Source of the DNA: Lichenostomus cassidix | Taxonomy: Eukaryota; Chordata; Aves; Passeriformes; Meliphagidae | Assembly: GCA_008360975.2 (NCBI GenBank) | Contig: CM039182.1 | Location: 20,432,324 to 20,496,323 of the forward strand | DNA: 64,000 nt | Direction of reading: 5' to 3' | In this document: in pieces, positions 23,633-35,944 of the stretch | Numbering within the stretch: position 1 is the first letter of the stretch | Layout of the letters: every line of letters begins with the position of its first letter | Notes under the pieces: model-generated | Told to the model about the DNA's origin: nothing | Seen by the model: the letters and a program-made list of their open reading frames with translations, nothing else | Databases searched by the model: none | Translations under genes and position numbers: made by a program

Positions 23633-23732
23633 CTCAACAACATATTTTTTAAGTTCATCTCCATATAAAGACCTGTATCTAGACTCAGAGCAAGTATTGA
23701 TGGTGTGAAGGGGAGGGTGTGATTCAGTAATT
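23633..23732 (-). CDS. Candidate 100-bp internal exon
   Basis: On the minus strand, a good acceptor (pyrimidine-rich, ending ATTTTCAG) precedes exactly 100 bases open in one frame. The segment ends at a near-consensus donor (GAG|GTAAGC). It would start in phase 2 and end in phase 0. The 33 codons give a balanced, mainly hydrophilic peptide ending RSLYGDELKKYVVE, with one cysteine. This combination is better than most chance pairings in the window, but I do not recognise the protein. Its phase does not join it to the other minus-strand candidates. The downstream direction of such a gene would be toward 15 kb and the CpG island. Confidence 0.25.
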
Positions 23733-26700
23733 CTGAAAATGACATAGGAATCACAGCAAACAATCAAAAGAAGCCAAGACCCCAATCTGATGTTCTATAC
23801 AAGGCAGCAATGCAAGTGCTGCATGCTTACATTTGCCATTATCAAAGAGAAGTAGACAGATTGAATAATCTCAAATCTACAGTGACATTGACTGAAGCAT
23901 TATTTGACCATTCCTTCCCATCTTGTCTCTTCACAAGGGTTACTAAAAATTACAAAATCAGCTCTGAGAAGAGTTGCAAGGAAGGTTGAAGGAAAATAGA
24001 AGGAAAGTCATGCTTAATCCATTTGTTTTTCAAATATTGTTTATTAAGGGTAAGATTAAAATAGTCCTTATACATTAAGTAGTGGTGGCAAATTGTACAT
24101 GGCTCTTCATCTGAAAAGGTAAAAATAATGAATGTGAACTAGACAAACTCAGATTAGAAATAATACTCTGTCATTTAACAAGTGAGAGTAATTAATCCCT
24201 CGAATATTTTATTGAGGGAAAGAGCGAAGTATCCATAACTTGACTTTAAATGAAAGGATGCATTTATACATGATGCACAGTCATTCAATCCAAACTTTTG
24301 ATTTGATGTTATAATGTTGAGACAAAATTCTCTGCTCCATAAGGACTACGCTCTTGGAGTCCATTAATAGTTTTCGCTTGCGCTGCTTCAATGACAACAC
24401 TCTACACTTCTCTAGTACTCTCCACCGAGAGCTCTTAACATCTCTGCAAGACAGCAATGCATCTAGTGCTAGATACTACACCAGGACTCTGGAAAACCAG
24501 GGTCCATGTGGACAATGAGCTAATTGTTTCATCTTTCTGTACCAAGATAACCTTTGGTGGAGACATGCATCAGTCCAAGGAGAGTGATTTTGCCATGGTT
24601 GCTGATTCAACAGCAGAACATCTTCCTTTATCTCACTTCATTTTCAGCTGCTGTGCAGCTTATCAGCTAAACAGTACCACTGAATTCCCTCCTCTGCAAG
24701 GGTTTTGGCAGAGCCTGGCCACTCTGGGTGTCTCCACTCCTCTCCACCCTCCTTTTAGTCCCTGTTAGGTTGTGCTGTGTGTCGGAGGCTGGGTATGCTT
24801 TCCACGTGCTGTCCAGGGAGCAGCAACCGTATTTTCCCCTATAATTTTTGTACTGTTATCTTTTTACCCTTAGTCATCTTCCCAGAAAAGGCTTCAGATA
24901 TGTTTGTTGGTTTACAATTGCATTTTCAATGGTGCCCACAGTAATTATTTTTCACATTGTTAATGTCTATGAGTATCATATATTACCACTGTGGAAAGTT
25001 CCAGTCAAGAAGGAGAATTAAATTTTATTCGTGGCTTGAAAAAATTGCATGAAATACCTTAAAATGCCTTGTTTTCACTATGTGTGTGCATCACTGTGCC
25101 AGAAGGTATGCAGTTTGCTAGCAAGCCGTTGGCTGTTCGAGGTGGCTTCATACGGTTTGCAGATTAACATTTGCTAGAACTGAATTTGAAACACATTTAG
25201 CTACAGGTTTGCCGATGTTTTTAATTGTGAAGGGAGCTGTCTTGCTGTCAAGCTTTTTATTTTACTTAGCCATGAAAGGACATTTTAACACTTTTTAAAG
25301 AGTCTGAAAGTGCTCTTGAGCCACTAGTAATATTAATAAAGTCCAAATGGGAAATGTTTTTCTGCCTCCTAGGAGAAGTTTTCTTGATTGCGTGTTCCAC
25401 ATGGGAATTAACCCAAGCATATTCACGTGCTTTCAAACTGGAAAAATGAGAAAATCAGATAGACTGGTTCTCACTCAGGACAGACATAAATGTTATGTGA
25501 ATGGGGTCATGAAAGGTGAAGCTTATTCCTTGTCTCAGGTTTAAAAGTGAAAGTCACACCATACAAAATAAGGGGAGCCAATCCTCTCCTGCCCTTGTTA
25601 TTCTCTTTCTGGTCATGCTCACCTCAGAATGACTGAAAATACAGTATTTTGGCCAGTGATCTGAGAGAAAAAGGTTGGCATGCAAATATTATCTCTGAAT
25701 TCTTTTTTTGTTTTGTTTCCTTCCAGCTTCTCCCCCAGCACAGATGAGCTCATCTTTATGGAAGCATATCTCTATTTTGCACTAACTTTTGGCTATGAGC
25801 AGCTGACATATTTGTGACAGAAAGCTACTTTACCAGAAAAATTCCCACCAACTCCAATGTTGATCATTTGAAGGGTAGTAACAGGACTCCTATTCAATCA
25901 GGAATTCCATCAACAAATATAAAAATATAGAGTCTAAACCACATACCTTCAAATGTTTTCTCTAATATGAGAAAGAGAATTCACATCTCCCATCTCCTTT
26001 TGTCTTGCTTCTACAAATAAGCCAGATTTCTTCTTCTTACTTCAAAATGTCATTATGCTTCTTCCTTCAGCTGCTCTAAGCCAGTAGAGTGAAACATCTC
26101 CATATTTTGTAAAAGAATATATAAACTTTATTATTTGAATCTTTCTGCCTGGTTCAAAATAGTCTTTATATATAATTAAGTATCACAACTATTCTTTTTT
26201 TTGCATGAAGATGAAATGGCAATTTTTATATGTAAAAGGCCAGATGAATCTTTCCATTTAAACTTTCCCAACTGCAACTATAGAGCATGAGAGCTAAGAT
26301 AAAATTATTAACATGAGAGAGAAGTGCATTACTATGCTATTGTGTCTGGAGTGCAGGAGGGCTGAGAGGATAGGTAGAACTGGTACCATGTAGGGATAGA
26401 CATCAAATTGTTCACCACTGCATATCTTCAGCTGTGAACCCACCTTCTGAAATGGGAACAGAAATTATCGTATAAATAGATTTATTGTCTTTCAGAATCA
26501 TTTACTTTTAACTCATGATTTCTTAGCATCCATTGCTCTAGATTCCTGCAGCTATGGTTATGCAGTTTATAAAATACTACTCTGCTCAGAAACATAACTT
26601 TAAAAAGAAAACCTATGGTTCTTCCCAATCATCAAGATATATTTTTCCAGTAGAAAAACTGTCTTCCTTTCCTTTATCTAGGCTCTGCTTCTCTTTTCTG

Positions 26701-27479
26701 TTTGGTGCCCACTGCCAGCAATAAAACTGTGTGAAATTGCAATGCCATCAACTGGCTCAATAACAAACATTGGTGTCAAATATTGAAAAGTTTGACCCTG
26801 TTCAGCTAAGGGATTCATGACTGAGACTTGGAATATGATGTGTGTAATGAGTAGGAAATTGGAAGAAACAGTGTAGTTACTAGATAAGAGGAAGAAATAA
26901 CAAAATTTTAAACTTGTTTTCTTCTGAAACTAAATTGTATAGCATGTGTGTGCATGCACGTGTGAATAAATGTCTGAATATTGCCCTCTGTGGCTATAAC
27001 TGCTTGGCTTGCTTCATCTGCCAGTTCTTGTGATTGTATTTCTGATGTTGTAAAGAGCTTGAAAGTCTTAAGAGGCTTTTTGGTTTTTGTTTCTTTTTGA
27101 GAAAAGTGGGTAAATTTACACCAGATCTCTGTGTTAAGAGGTTAGAGAGAATCATGATTTGTTGCAGGAGATATTTTAATGGAGAAAGTCAGTGATTGTC
27201 TCAACTGAAAAGTGTGCTCTGGAGTCTCTGTATCCCTAAGGTGGCAGGATTGCTAACAGTTTTCTCTGGAATCAAAAGAAAGAGCTCTGTAGAGGCCTTT
27301 TTGGCAAGCCTTTGGGATGCCATATTGCCCGACAGGTCACACGTACTTCGGCTGATGTCTTTTGTCTGCCTACCTGGGCTAGAGCTGGACACTATCTTTT
27401 TATGGCTGACATTTTAAAGAAAATACAAAACATAGCTTTACCACAAAACTTGTTAAGAAAAAAACATTTCAAACCCTAT

Positions 27480-27800
27480 ACTTAATTATTTTAATGATAT
27501 TGCTTTTAAAATGTTTTAGACATCAGATTTTCAATGAAATTCTTTATTCAGTGAAATAGGTGGGGTTATTTCTTGAAGGTATCTGATGCAATTAATTAGA
27601 ATTTCTAACTGTCTCCAATATACACATCTGTGGATTAAATAACATTCCTAGAAGGCTTCACTATGTTTTTTTACACTGATCTGGCATATTTACTTGTTCA
27701 GATTATTCTTAAATGGTGCTATACATTTAAATGAACCCATCATGATTTCAATGAATACCAAAGCAATTAATAATGATTAAACACTTACATTAAATGTCAT
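27480..27800. promoter_or_regulatory. Possible conserved noncoding element
   Basis: There are many TAATTA, ATTAAT and TAATGATTAA words in AT-rich single-copy DNA. It may be an enhancer core or simply AT-rich; only cross-species alignment would tell. Confidence 0.15.
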
Positions 27801-28510
27801 TCTCTCACATGTATTTCAGCTAGAAAAAAATTCTGGCATCTATTTTTATTTGAAGAGAGTCACATTGCCCACAGAAAATTTCAAGTACATACTCAAAGTT
27901 TAGCAATTAGCATAGATCAGAAGGCCAGAAACAGAACAGACAGCAAGAAGCGGTTTGGAATTTTGGTTATTTCATGGGAGGCATGTGCTTTCTCAAGCTG
28001 TTTCTTTCCTGGTATCAAGATGAAAGTCAACATGTAAAAAATCTTTTCCAGCTTTTTGAAGAAGAGAAGAGATGAGAGAGGTTTCTTTGTTGCTGTTGCC
28101 CCATTTGGTTATGAAAACCAAGAATGGGAGGTTGAGCACAATCCCTCCCTGGGTCTTTTAGCAGTTCTGACATGTCTGAAGAGATTATTTTTCTGTTTAG
28201 CTTGTCATAGTGGGTGTTTCAGCTGTCACTTCTGAACCAGACTGCACGGCTAGTGGAGGCCCCCTACCCTCCCTTGCCCAATTTCTTTTGTGATCACACA
28301 TATTTTTATGTACACAGACATTAATAGTGGGGAGGGAAACTGGAGACAATCAGAGCAGTTTCATATATCTCTGATCATATAAAATATAGGAAGCCTTGCA
28401 GTAGGATTGAAAAGAAGGTGAGGATATCCTTGTCCTCCAGGGACAGTCTGTCATTTATTTATGACAAAATCTTTTCCAAAAATCAAATTGAGATAGTTTC
28501 TATTTTGCAG

Positions 28511-28554
28511 GCCCCACCATAACAGCAGTTTTGGCAGCTTTCAAAGGACAAAAG
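28511..28554 (+). other. Candidate 44-bp exon
   Basis: An acceptor with a clear pyrimidine tract (ending TTTTGCAG) precedes 44 bases that are open in two frames and end at AAAAG|GTAAAAG. One frame ends in phase 0 with the peptide PTITAVLAAFKGQK. Without neighbours it remains a splice-site pairing that could be chance. Confidence 0.15.
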
Positions 28555-31500
28555 GTAAAAGAGTGGTAAGTTCAATACTTGTACAGCAGTTCAATAAATC
28601 GAACCATAAGACTTATTGAAATTATTTCCCTTTTCTGGCATAGTTGTGGACTAGAAGGACATACAACTGCTGAACTTGTAATAAGATTCAGTAATAATCA
28701 TAAAAGAAAATTATTTATCACTTACTGCCCCATTTACAGCTTTTGATGGTTTGTATTACCTAGAGTCTTTTACTGCTCAGGATAGTCTCCCTTGCTAAAG
28801 AGGAATTAAATACAGCACCTGATGGAGAGGGTACAGAGCAGATGGGCAAGTAAATAGTGCAAATTCATCGTGGTCCCTCCTTGCATGGCAGCCTTTATGA
28901 AAAAAGAAACACATGGGTTTTTGCCTCCCTTTTTTCTCAGGGTGTAGCAGAGTGACATTAATCTGCCATGATTGAGATATCAGTTTGGTTAGCAGGCACA
29001 AAGCAACCTTAAGCAAAAGGGCAGAGAAGCTTGAGAAATGTTGGCTGTTAGTGTTTGGTAACAAGCCGATTGAGAAGCCCTGAAGTGGTTCAAATCACAG
29101 ACTGCCTGCTAAGAGGTCTTTGGGGAGCCTGCTCTGCATCTAATCCCACCGAGAGAAATACGAGCAGGAGTAGACTGGAGATCAATGTAGGTGCCTTGCT
29201 GGGGATATTAACTACCCCACTTTCACTTCTGGCTTCTGCAGCATGACAACTCTATTCCCAGAGGACTAGAGGATTCTGCTGGAGTCTGTAGCAAAGTCTG
29301 TTGAAAGCAGGAGAATTGACATTTTGCTGATTGTCTCGACTGCTTTGACATCTCACAAGCAGTACAAATGATCACTTATGTAAAGGTTATTTGAATAAAG
29401 GTAACATCCCTTGGTGTGACTTAACTGTGAAACCATTCTAGTTCCCTTTAGATGTCCCTGCGAGATTTCTAATCTCCTGAAATGTGCATGTATTTCTAAT
29501 TTGCCTGTAGGCTAGGAAAAAGCTGGAATCTGAAATCTGCAGAGCAGACTGAGCTTGCAGAATACACTGAAACTAGGCTTATTCAAAAAGGCCCTTCCAG
29601 GGCTTTATACAGGACATGAAAAAACATTTGAACCATTTGTGTCTCAGGGAGCTGAGGTAGGAACAGCCAGGGATGGGTGCTCCTGCCCACAGGGTTACAG
29701 AGTAATGGAAGGATTTGCTCTGCAGGAGGACCTTTGCTGTGCAGCCCCAGGGAGCTTTGCTACCCATTCCCCAATGTCCTGGGGAGAGCTCCTCCAGCAG
29801 CTGGGGAAGGGGTGCTTTTGGGAAACAAGGTCATGCAGCTTGAGCTCTCATTTAGCCTCTCAGTCCCTGGAAGGACTTGGATTATGTTCATGGGATTTTC
29901 TCAGCAGATCCCCATAGAGCTGGAAGTGTTGTGGAGGGAGAGGTGTGCTGGTTTGTTTTGGTTTTCAAGCCAACATCAAACATTTTTAGATTAAACTATC
30001 TGAGGAGATGAATTTTAAAGAATCACCATGAAATATTGCAAAGAGGTTGTGATATTTCAACAGCAAAATCGTGTATTAGATGTGGTCTAGACACTCATTG
30101 TTCACAGCTCCTGTTGTGGGGAGTGGCAGGGACACTTGTGCAGAATCCCTCTGACAGGGGAAAGCTCATGCCCTCATGCCCTAAAGCAAACCAGCCATGT
30201 GCTGTCAGAGCACATCTGGAGATTTGTGCAATTTGATCCTGCATCTGCATGCCCATATAGGCATTTTTTTCATTAAGTGTATAGTTAGCTATATCCAATT
30301 AGCATACACTGACATACCTGAAACATACAAAAATTTGTCATGGAAAATTGCAAGCGCAGTTGTAAATAATAGTTTCCTTCATGTCTGAAAGATTCTCTGA
30401 TACTTTGCTGCACTGATAGATACTGTTAGATCATATGAAGTTACCCTAGGTTGGTGATAGTTTTCATCTGTGGGTGCATAAGAAATTCAGTTTCTCTGAG
30501 ACCTTGTCCTGAGCTCTGAATTAACCTGATGCAAAATCATTTTGAAAAGATCACACCTGAGATTAACCCTAGTACTGCTACATTGTATCATAATGGGGAA
30601 ATTGTGATCAGAAGCATTTGAAACTCCCTCGTATCTCAGGAACTCCCTTAGTTATGCTCCTGAGGTAAACTGGAACTAAGGGAAGGAGGCTCTGGCCACT
30701 TCGTTTGCAGAAATGTGCTGACAACCTTTGTAATTATGCTCTGCTCTTACTTCTGGGCTCCTGAGGGATCATGTGATGATTACAAAATAGCCTATGAAAT
30801 TTATCATATGAAATTCATGAGAGTCACATCATAGTTAGGTGAACATATTTCTTATTGCTCCTTCAAAACAGTTTTTCCTATAATGTCGAGATCTCACCAA
30901 TATGTTACAAAACCCCCCACAGCTACATTCCATATGATGTAGCTGAAAAGCTTTGTACCCAAGTTGGACTACTCCTTAGAAGGCTTTTCTTACCAGGCCG
31001 TGGGCCAGAAATCCCGATTTACTTTAAATACAGTCAAACTTCAGGCAACTGCTGTTGCACAGAAAGATTTTCATCGCACTGGATGTGGTGGCAAGGTTTC
31101 CATCCAAAAGGTACACGTTTCTATCAGAAGATCTACACTCTCTACTGACACAGAAAACTCAGTGTGGGGAAGAGAGGTGGTGATTTTTTTTTCTGTGTAT
31201 TTTGGTTGTAAAGGTTTGCTAGAGCTCTTATTTAAAATGAAAATTCTGTACCATACGTACATGAAGAACATGAGATGATGCCAAGCTATAGCAGTCATCT
31301 GGAATTGCCTGTTAGATTCATACTTGCAGTAAATTAGTGTATTATGATTTTTATAACAAATTATGAAATGCCAAGCAATTATTAATTATTGGACACTGGT
31401 TATACAGTATTGCTTATCAGTTAGTGACTCTATCTGGTCTGAAACTATTGCAAATACTCTAAAGCAAGACTGTAAGAGTAGGAAGGACTTCATAAAATGG

Positions 31501-32987
31501 AGAGTAAAAGGATGGAAAAATAGAAAAGAACAAGTATTTCCAACTTTTTTAAAATTTACTTGGCACTGAGTAAATAAAAACTTAGACTTTTCAGAGTCCT
31601 GCAAGAGACCAGCCCTCCATGCAGAGCTGATTGCATTAAGTTCTCGTGTGTTGCAGACTGCCTGCAAACCCATGTTATCACCAACATATAGGTCCATCTG
31701 CATCTGCAAGAGGAGTGGACTAGCAAAAGAAATTATTTCACTCTCATCATTGTCATTACAGACTTTTGTTAGGGTTTCTGTATTGAGGAAAAGTAATTAT
31801 TGTTAACACCGTGAGGAATACTGGATGGGCAACATTGACTGGCGCTGAAGTCACATTTAATGACTCTGCTTTCGCAGAATCTTTAGAAGAGCTTTACATC
31901 AGGCCAGATTAGTTTCTAACTGTCCCCAAAATCAGTGTGCTTGATCAACCCTCACCTTTCTCACTGCAACTTTCTTGCCTGTTGTCATATTTCACCATTT
32001 GACCTCCAATAAGAGCAGGGGGGTTCCTTTGCTGGATATGTTGGCTGACTTCCCACATGCCATCCTAATTTCCTTCTAACAATTTTCAATTGTAAGTTTG
32101 CAAGTTCATTGCTGAGAGACATTTGAGCATGCATAGTGATAACAGAAACAAGGGACTCTGAAGATGTGACTGTCACCATAATCACACCATTCAAGTGGAG
32201 ATGATCAGCTGCTCCAGCTACATGTAAGTATTGCTTACACTCAAAGCCACGAGGCTTCCCAGGTTCAGAGTGTAAATATTTTTCTGTCCAATTGAAAAAT
32301 AGGACTCCGTGACCAAGCTGGAGCTCTCAAACATCACTGAGTCAGCATGGACGAGTCCTCCACTTCTTGGGTTTCATTGTGATTTGTGCTTGATTAGGCA
32401 CTTGCATCTTCACTTAAGGAAGGATTTTACTTCAGTTACACATCTGCTATCGACAGCCAGCTAATCACAACCATTTGAAATCTTTGGGCCAGGAACTCCA
32501 TTAGTATCATTTCAGTTGACATGTACCGATTTCCTGAAGGCAGCTGAAGATGTGGCAAGTTACACAGACCTGCCTTGCTACTTCTTTTACCTATGGATGC
32601 TTTGAGTGATCAGCTTCTACTAAGAGTCCAGTTATTTTCTTCTCTAGGACCACAGTAAATTTGTATGTAAGTCCTCTTCCCCCTTTGTTGGTATTTCCCC
32701 TCTTCCTTCTTAATCATTAGTGGTTTTGGTGTTCTTTTTTTCTTTTTGTTTGTGATCTGTTTTCTTAACCTTCCTTTGAATTCCCTGTTTGACTAATTTC
32801 TCTGTGCTTTCTGCAAAAAGCATTTTGTTTTTATTCCTAGGCAACTTCTGACCACCAGTTCTGTCCTTTTGGCTTGTCACCATGCTCTCTGCCAGAGTCA
32901 GCACAAGTCAGGGAGAAACAAATGTCTTGCTTATCAGTGCCTTTTCTACTTCCTGCTGTCCAGACTTCAAGGGTTAATTCTCACTTC

Positions 32988-34062
32988 TGTTGGTTTTGCT
33001 TGGCCTGGTTTTTGGTAGCAGGGGGGCTACAGAGATGGCTTCTGTGAGAAGCTGCTGGAAACTTCCACCCTGTCCAGCAGAGCCAATCCCTAATGGTTCT
33101 GAAGATGGACATGCTGTGGGCCAAGGCAGAGCCTTTCTCTATAGAGAGGTTGGTTATGCCTCTGTGATAACAGATTTAAGAAGAAATCAAAAAGTGCACA
33201 CACAGTTTTTCCTAACCAGAGAATAGGAGGAGGTGAGAATGTATGAAGAAAACAACATGGAGACACCAAGGTCAGTGGAGAAGGAATGGGAGGAGGTGCT
33301 CCAGGCGCCAGAGCTGAAATTCTTCTGCAGACCATGGTGAAGACCATGGTGGAGCAGCTGTGCCTCTGCAGCCCATGGGGTCCATGGGGGATGCAGAGAT
33401 CCACCCCCAGCCCATGAGGGAGGTGCCCACACCAGAGTGGGTGAATGCCTGGAGGAGGATGTGTTCTAGTGGGAGACCTGGTGGAGAGAGGGGGCTCTGC
33501 TTCCAGGCTGGAGCAGCCTGGCCTTGGAGGTCTGCACCCCATGAACGAGTGACCCACTTTGCTGCAGTTTTGGGAGGACTGTCTGCCCATGGGGGGAGCT
33601 CAGCATTGTGGCAGTTTTGGAGAAATGCTCTCGTGAGATTTGGAAACATGTCAGAGAAGTTCACGGAGAGCTGTCTCCCGTGGGAGGGTCACCACCACAC
33701 AGCAGGGGAAGGACTTCTGCCCCTAAGTAGTGGAAGAAGATCTCGGTGATGAATTGACCAAAACCCCCATATTATGTTCCCTGCACTGTCGGTGGGAAGG
33801 AGGGAGGGATTGGGGGGAAGAGCAGTGTGTTAAGGGCTTGTTTTACTTCTCATTATCCTACTCTCTCTCTGTTAGCAATAAATTCACTTTGTAGCTGTAA
33901 ATTGAGCCTGTTTTGCCCCTGGAGTGTTTCCTCCTGGTCCTTATCTCAACTCATGACCACTTTGTTAAAATTTTTTCCTCTCCTCTGTCCAACTGTGGCC
34001 GGGGAGAGCAAGGAAGCAGCTGTCATGGGTGACTGGTGTATGGCCAGAGTCAAACCTTGACA
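32988..34062 (+). mobile_element. Probable solo LTR of an endogenous retrovirus
   Basis: An approximately 1,075-base GC-richer unit begins TGTTGGTTTTG and ends AACCTTGACA, which gives the TG...CA ends of a long terminal repeat with an imperfect short inverted match between them. A polyadenylation signal AATAAA lies at 33,877-33,882, about 180 bases before the end, as expected for the R region. The five bases TCACT occur at 32,981-32,985 and directly after the element at 34,063-34,067. This may be the target-site duplication if two bases at the left boundary belong to the element. A related copy lies inverted at 49,722-50,395. No gag, pol or env sequence adjoins, so it is most likely a solo LTR. 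Open frames within it (166, 130 and 129 codons) are side products of low stop density. The family resembles songbird ERV LTRs as far as I can recall. Confidence 0.7.
33877..33882 (+). terminator. LTR polyadenylation signal
   Basis: AATAAA lies within the LTR, followed by GT- and T-rich sequence. It would mark the end of the R region of the ancestral retroviral transcript. Confidence 0.5.
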
Positions 34063-34064
34063 TC

Positions 34065-35320
34065 ACTCAAGTTTCAATCATGGGAATCCTAAATAGGGAT
34101 TTTTTCCCACTTGCCTAAACATCTTTCCTTCATTAGAACTCTTTTCCCAATAAAATTATGAGGTTTAAGTCTGACCTTGCCCAGATGTGTAATCAAAAGA
34201 ACTTTCTGTATTACACCCCAAAAGTGCTTTTATTTTCCACTGAAAAAACAAAATTTCTTCCTTGTTGATCTTCAGCTGTCTCAGAAGCAAAACACAGCAA
34301 TTAACAGGTAAGACTCATATTCTGCAACTTGCTTGCCACTTGACGGCAGGATTTCATCAGCAGTTAGCTGCTTTTTTCCCTTCCTTGGGGTAAGTGTTTC
34401 TGGTGGTAATCACCTCATCTATCAATTAGAGTGGGTGTCTTCTCAACCAGGGTTGAGACTCTGCAGGCTCCTGTCACTGTGAATAGTCACACTCATACCA
34501 AGGCAAGGTATTTCTGGTGTTTTAGGAGAGTAACAGGTGCAGAAATTTGGTATGGAGCATTTCTACCACCAAAGGAATGACAGAGGAAGTGCTGAATGGG
34601 GAAACGTACGTAGGGCTCAGGGAAATGGCAAGTTTACTCAATGCTTTTTGAGGCCACTTCCAACAACTCTGGCCCTTGCCCAGGATAAGCCACCCACTTG
34701 CAGTTTTCTGCATGTAATTTCTCTGCAAACTGATCAAGAAGTCGGATGTGGCCAAGTGCAGCTCATTTAGATGTGTACAGCTAATTTACATAAACTCAGT
34801 GGTTGTCTGCACACCAGAAGCACAAATCATTTTATTGCTGGCAGTCTTCTGACAGTAGGAGTAATATTTTTCAGTGTTCTAGCTGCACATGGCTATCCCA
34901 GCTGTCCTGAGCACCTATGGCCATCTTTACCCTCACAGCAGATACCAGCTCACAGTCCCTAAGAAGCCCCTTGGTTCAGTTTGTGGCTTGAAGCTAAGTT
35001 GACAGATTCCAGGGAAAGATCCAGACTTTCAGCAGATGCAACTAGTGAGTAATATCTATTCTAGAGCCTACCATGCACGAATCCTGGCTTTCTGCTAGAA
35101 GTAACTGTCTGTTTTTATGTATGTATTTTTTATTTGAATCCTTGGCACACAGAGACTGACTGGAGTCTTTCATATTCCAGAAAGCGAGCAGCAAAGGCAG
35201 AATGTAGCAGTTTTCTCTCAACTCACAAACTCTGCTTTTGTTGATTTATTGTTTATTTTGCTTCTGCGTTAAAATGTGGTGCTTAAGAACTCTATTTTAA
35301 TTGCAAATGAAAGAAACATA
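34065..35320. other. Unique sequence, no gene recognised
   Basis: This is ordinary single-copy DNA between the LTR and the CpG-rich patch. I see no repeat or coding feature. GC begins to rise at about 35,320. Confidence 0.5.
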
Positions 35321-35885
35321 GCCTTCTTGCTTCCGTGGGACGAATGCCCGTCTTCCAAGAACGACTGAGGGGAGAAGGCTCTTTTGGCGTTCTCCTCGGC
35401 GGCTCAGGGGAAGATGAGGAATCCGGAGGAGCTCGGTAGTGCCGGGGCACACGGGCTGCTCGGCTGGGCGTGCGGGGATGCTGTGACTCAGCTGGCGCGG
35501 AGGCTCCTGGCAGAGGCGCTGCGCTGCTGGGGCGGAGCGGGGGCTGCGGGTGCCGCGCCGCCTGGGAGCTCCGCGGGGCTGCGGCGGCTCCGGCAGCCTC
35601 TAAGGTGGCCTCAGCAGCCTGAAAGGTAGCCTCAGGGGCCAGAAAGGTGACCTCAGCAGCCTGAAAGGTAGCCTCAGGGGCCAGAAGGGTGGCCTCAGCA
35701 GCCTGAAAGGTGGCCTCAGGAGCCAGAAAGGTGGCCACAGGAGCCAGAAAGGTGGCCTCAGGAGCCAGAAAAGTGGCCTCAGGGCCGTTGCCCTGAGTAC
35801 ATGGTTTCTCCATAACCCGTTCTTCCTTCCCCTCTCCAAGACCTGTGTTTGTTGCCATAGTGAGAGGACACAGCTCAGACAGCAA
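35292..35885 (-). CDS. Open frame of 197 codons across CpG patch and minisatellite
   Basis: On the minus strand an ATG at 35,885 opens 197 codons. The N-terminal ~35 residues come from unique sequence. Residues ~36-95 are heptad repeats of the type EATFLAP and EATFQAA, produced by the 21-bp minisatellite. The C-terminal ~100 residues, from the CpG-rich patch, are rich in Pro, Ala, Ser and Arg. It has no signal peptide, membrane helix or known domain. The repeat length is divisible by three, which keeps the frame open whatever the copy number, and the CpG-rich part has few stops, so chance is a sufficient explanation. It is nevertheless one of the two longest frames in the window and lies at a CpG island, so a young lineage-specific gene cannot be excluded. 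Confidence 0.15.
   Translation of the reverse strand: MLSELCPLTMATNTGLGEGKEERVMEKPCTQGNGPEATFLAPEATFLAPVATFLAPEATFQAAEATLLAPEATFQAAEVTFLAPEATFQAAEATLEAAGAAAAPRSSQAARHPQPPLRPSSAAPLPGASAPAESQHPRTPSRAARVPRHYRAPPDSSSSPEPPRRTPKEPSPLSRSWKTGIRPTEARRLCFFHLQLK
35325..35600. promoter_or_regulatory. Small CpG-rich island
   Basis: About 275 bases are strongly GC- and CpG-rich, embedded in AT-rich DNA. The right end passes directly into a 21-bp minisatellite. At 35,483-35,492 the sequence GTGACTCAGC matches the antioxidant response element core RTGACnnnGC and also contains an AP-1 site (TGACTCA). A plus-strand frame of 81 codons (35,384-35,629) and a long minus-strand frame run through it. The patch could be a minor promoter, an old first exon or a GC-biased recombination spot. 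The sequence does not decide among these. Confidence 0.5.
35602..35784. repeat. 21-bp minisatellite, about 8.7 copies
   Basis: The unit is AAGGTGGCCTCAG followed by one of two 8-base endings (CAGCCTGA or GAGCCAGA, with GGGCCAGA as a variant). In the first six units the two types alternate, giving a 42-bp higher-order period. The last units are all of the second type. Units differ by only one to three bases. The array begins exactly where the CpG-rich patch ends. Confidence 0.95.
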
Positions 35886-35944
35886 ATGCTTGCTTTTGTT
35901 TGACAGGAGTCTAAATAAAAATAAGGGGCAGAACAGTTCTGCAT

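Larger units (their letters stand above)
22895..32980. other. AT-rich unique sequence, no gene recognised
   Basis: This block is mainly single-copy AT-rich DNA. It includes the candidate exons at 23,633-23,732 (minus) and 28,511-28,554 (plus), an oligo-A run at 23,209-23,221, and a TAAT-rich patch at about 27,480-27,800. A somewhat GC-richer patch at 29,640-29,950 leaves open frames of about 100-120 codons on plus, without any recognisable domain. I see no repeat family in the rest. Confidence 0.5.

Noticed and set aside
33090..33749. Frames of 129-166 codons in the 33-kb region
   Set aside because: They lie within the LTR, on both strands, and LTRs of this kind are normally noncoding.
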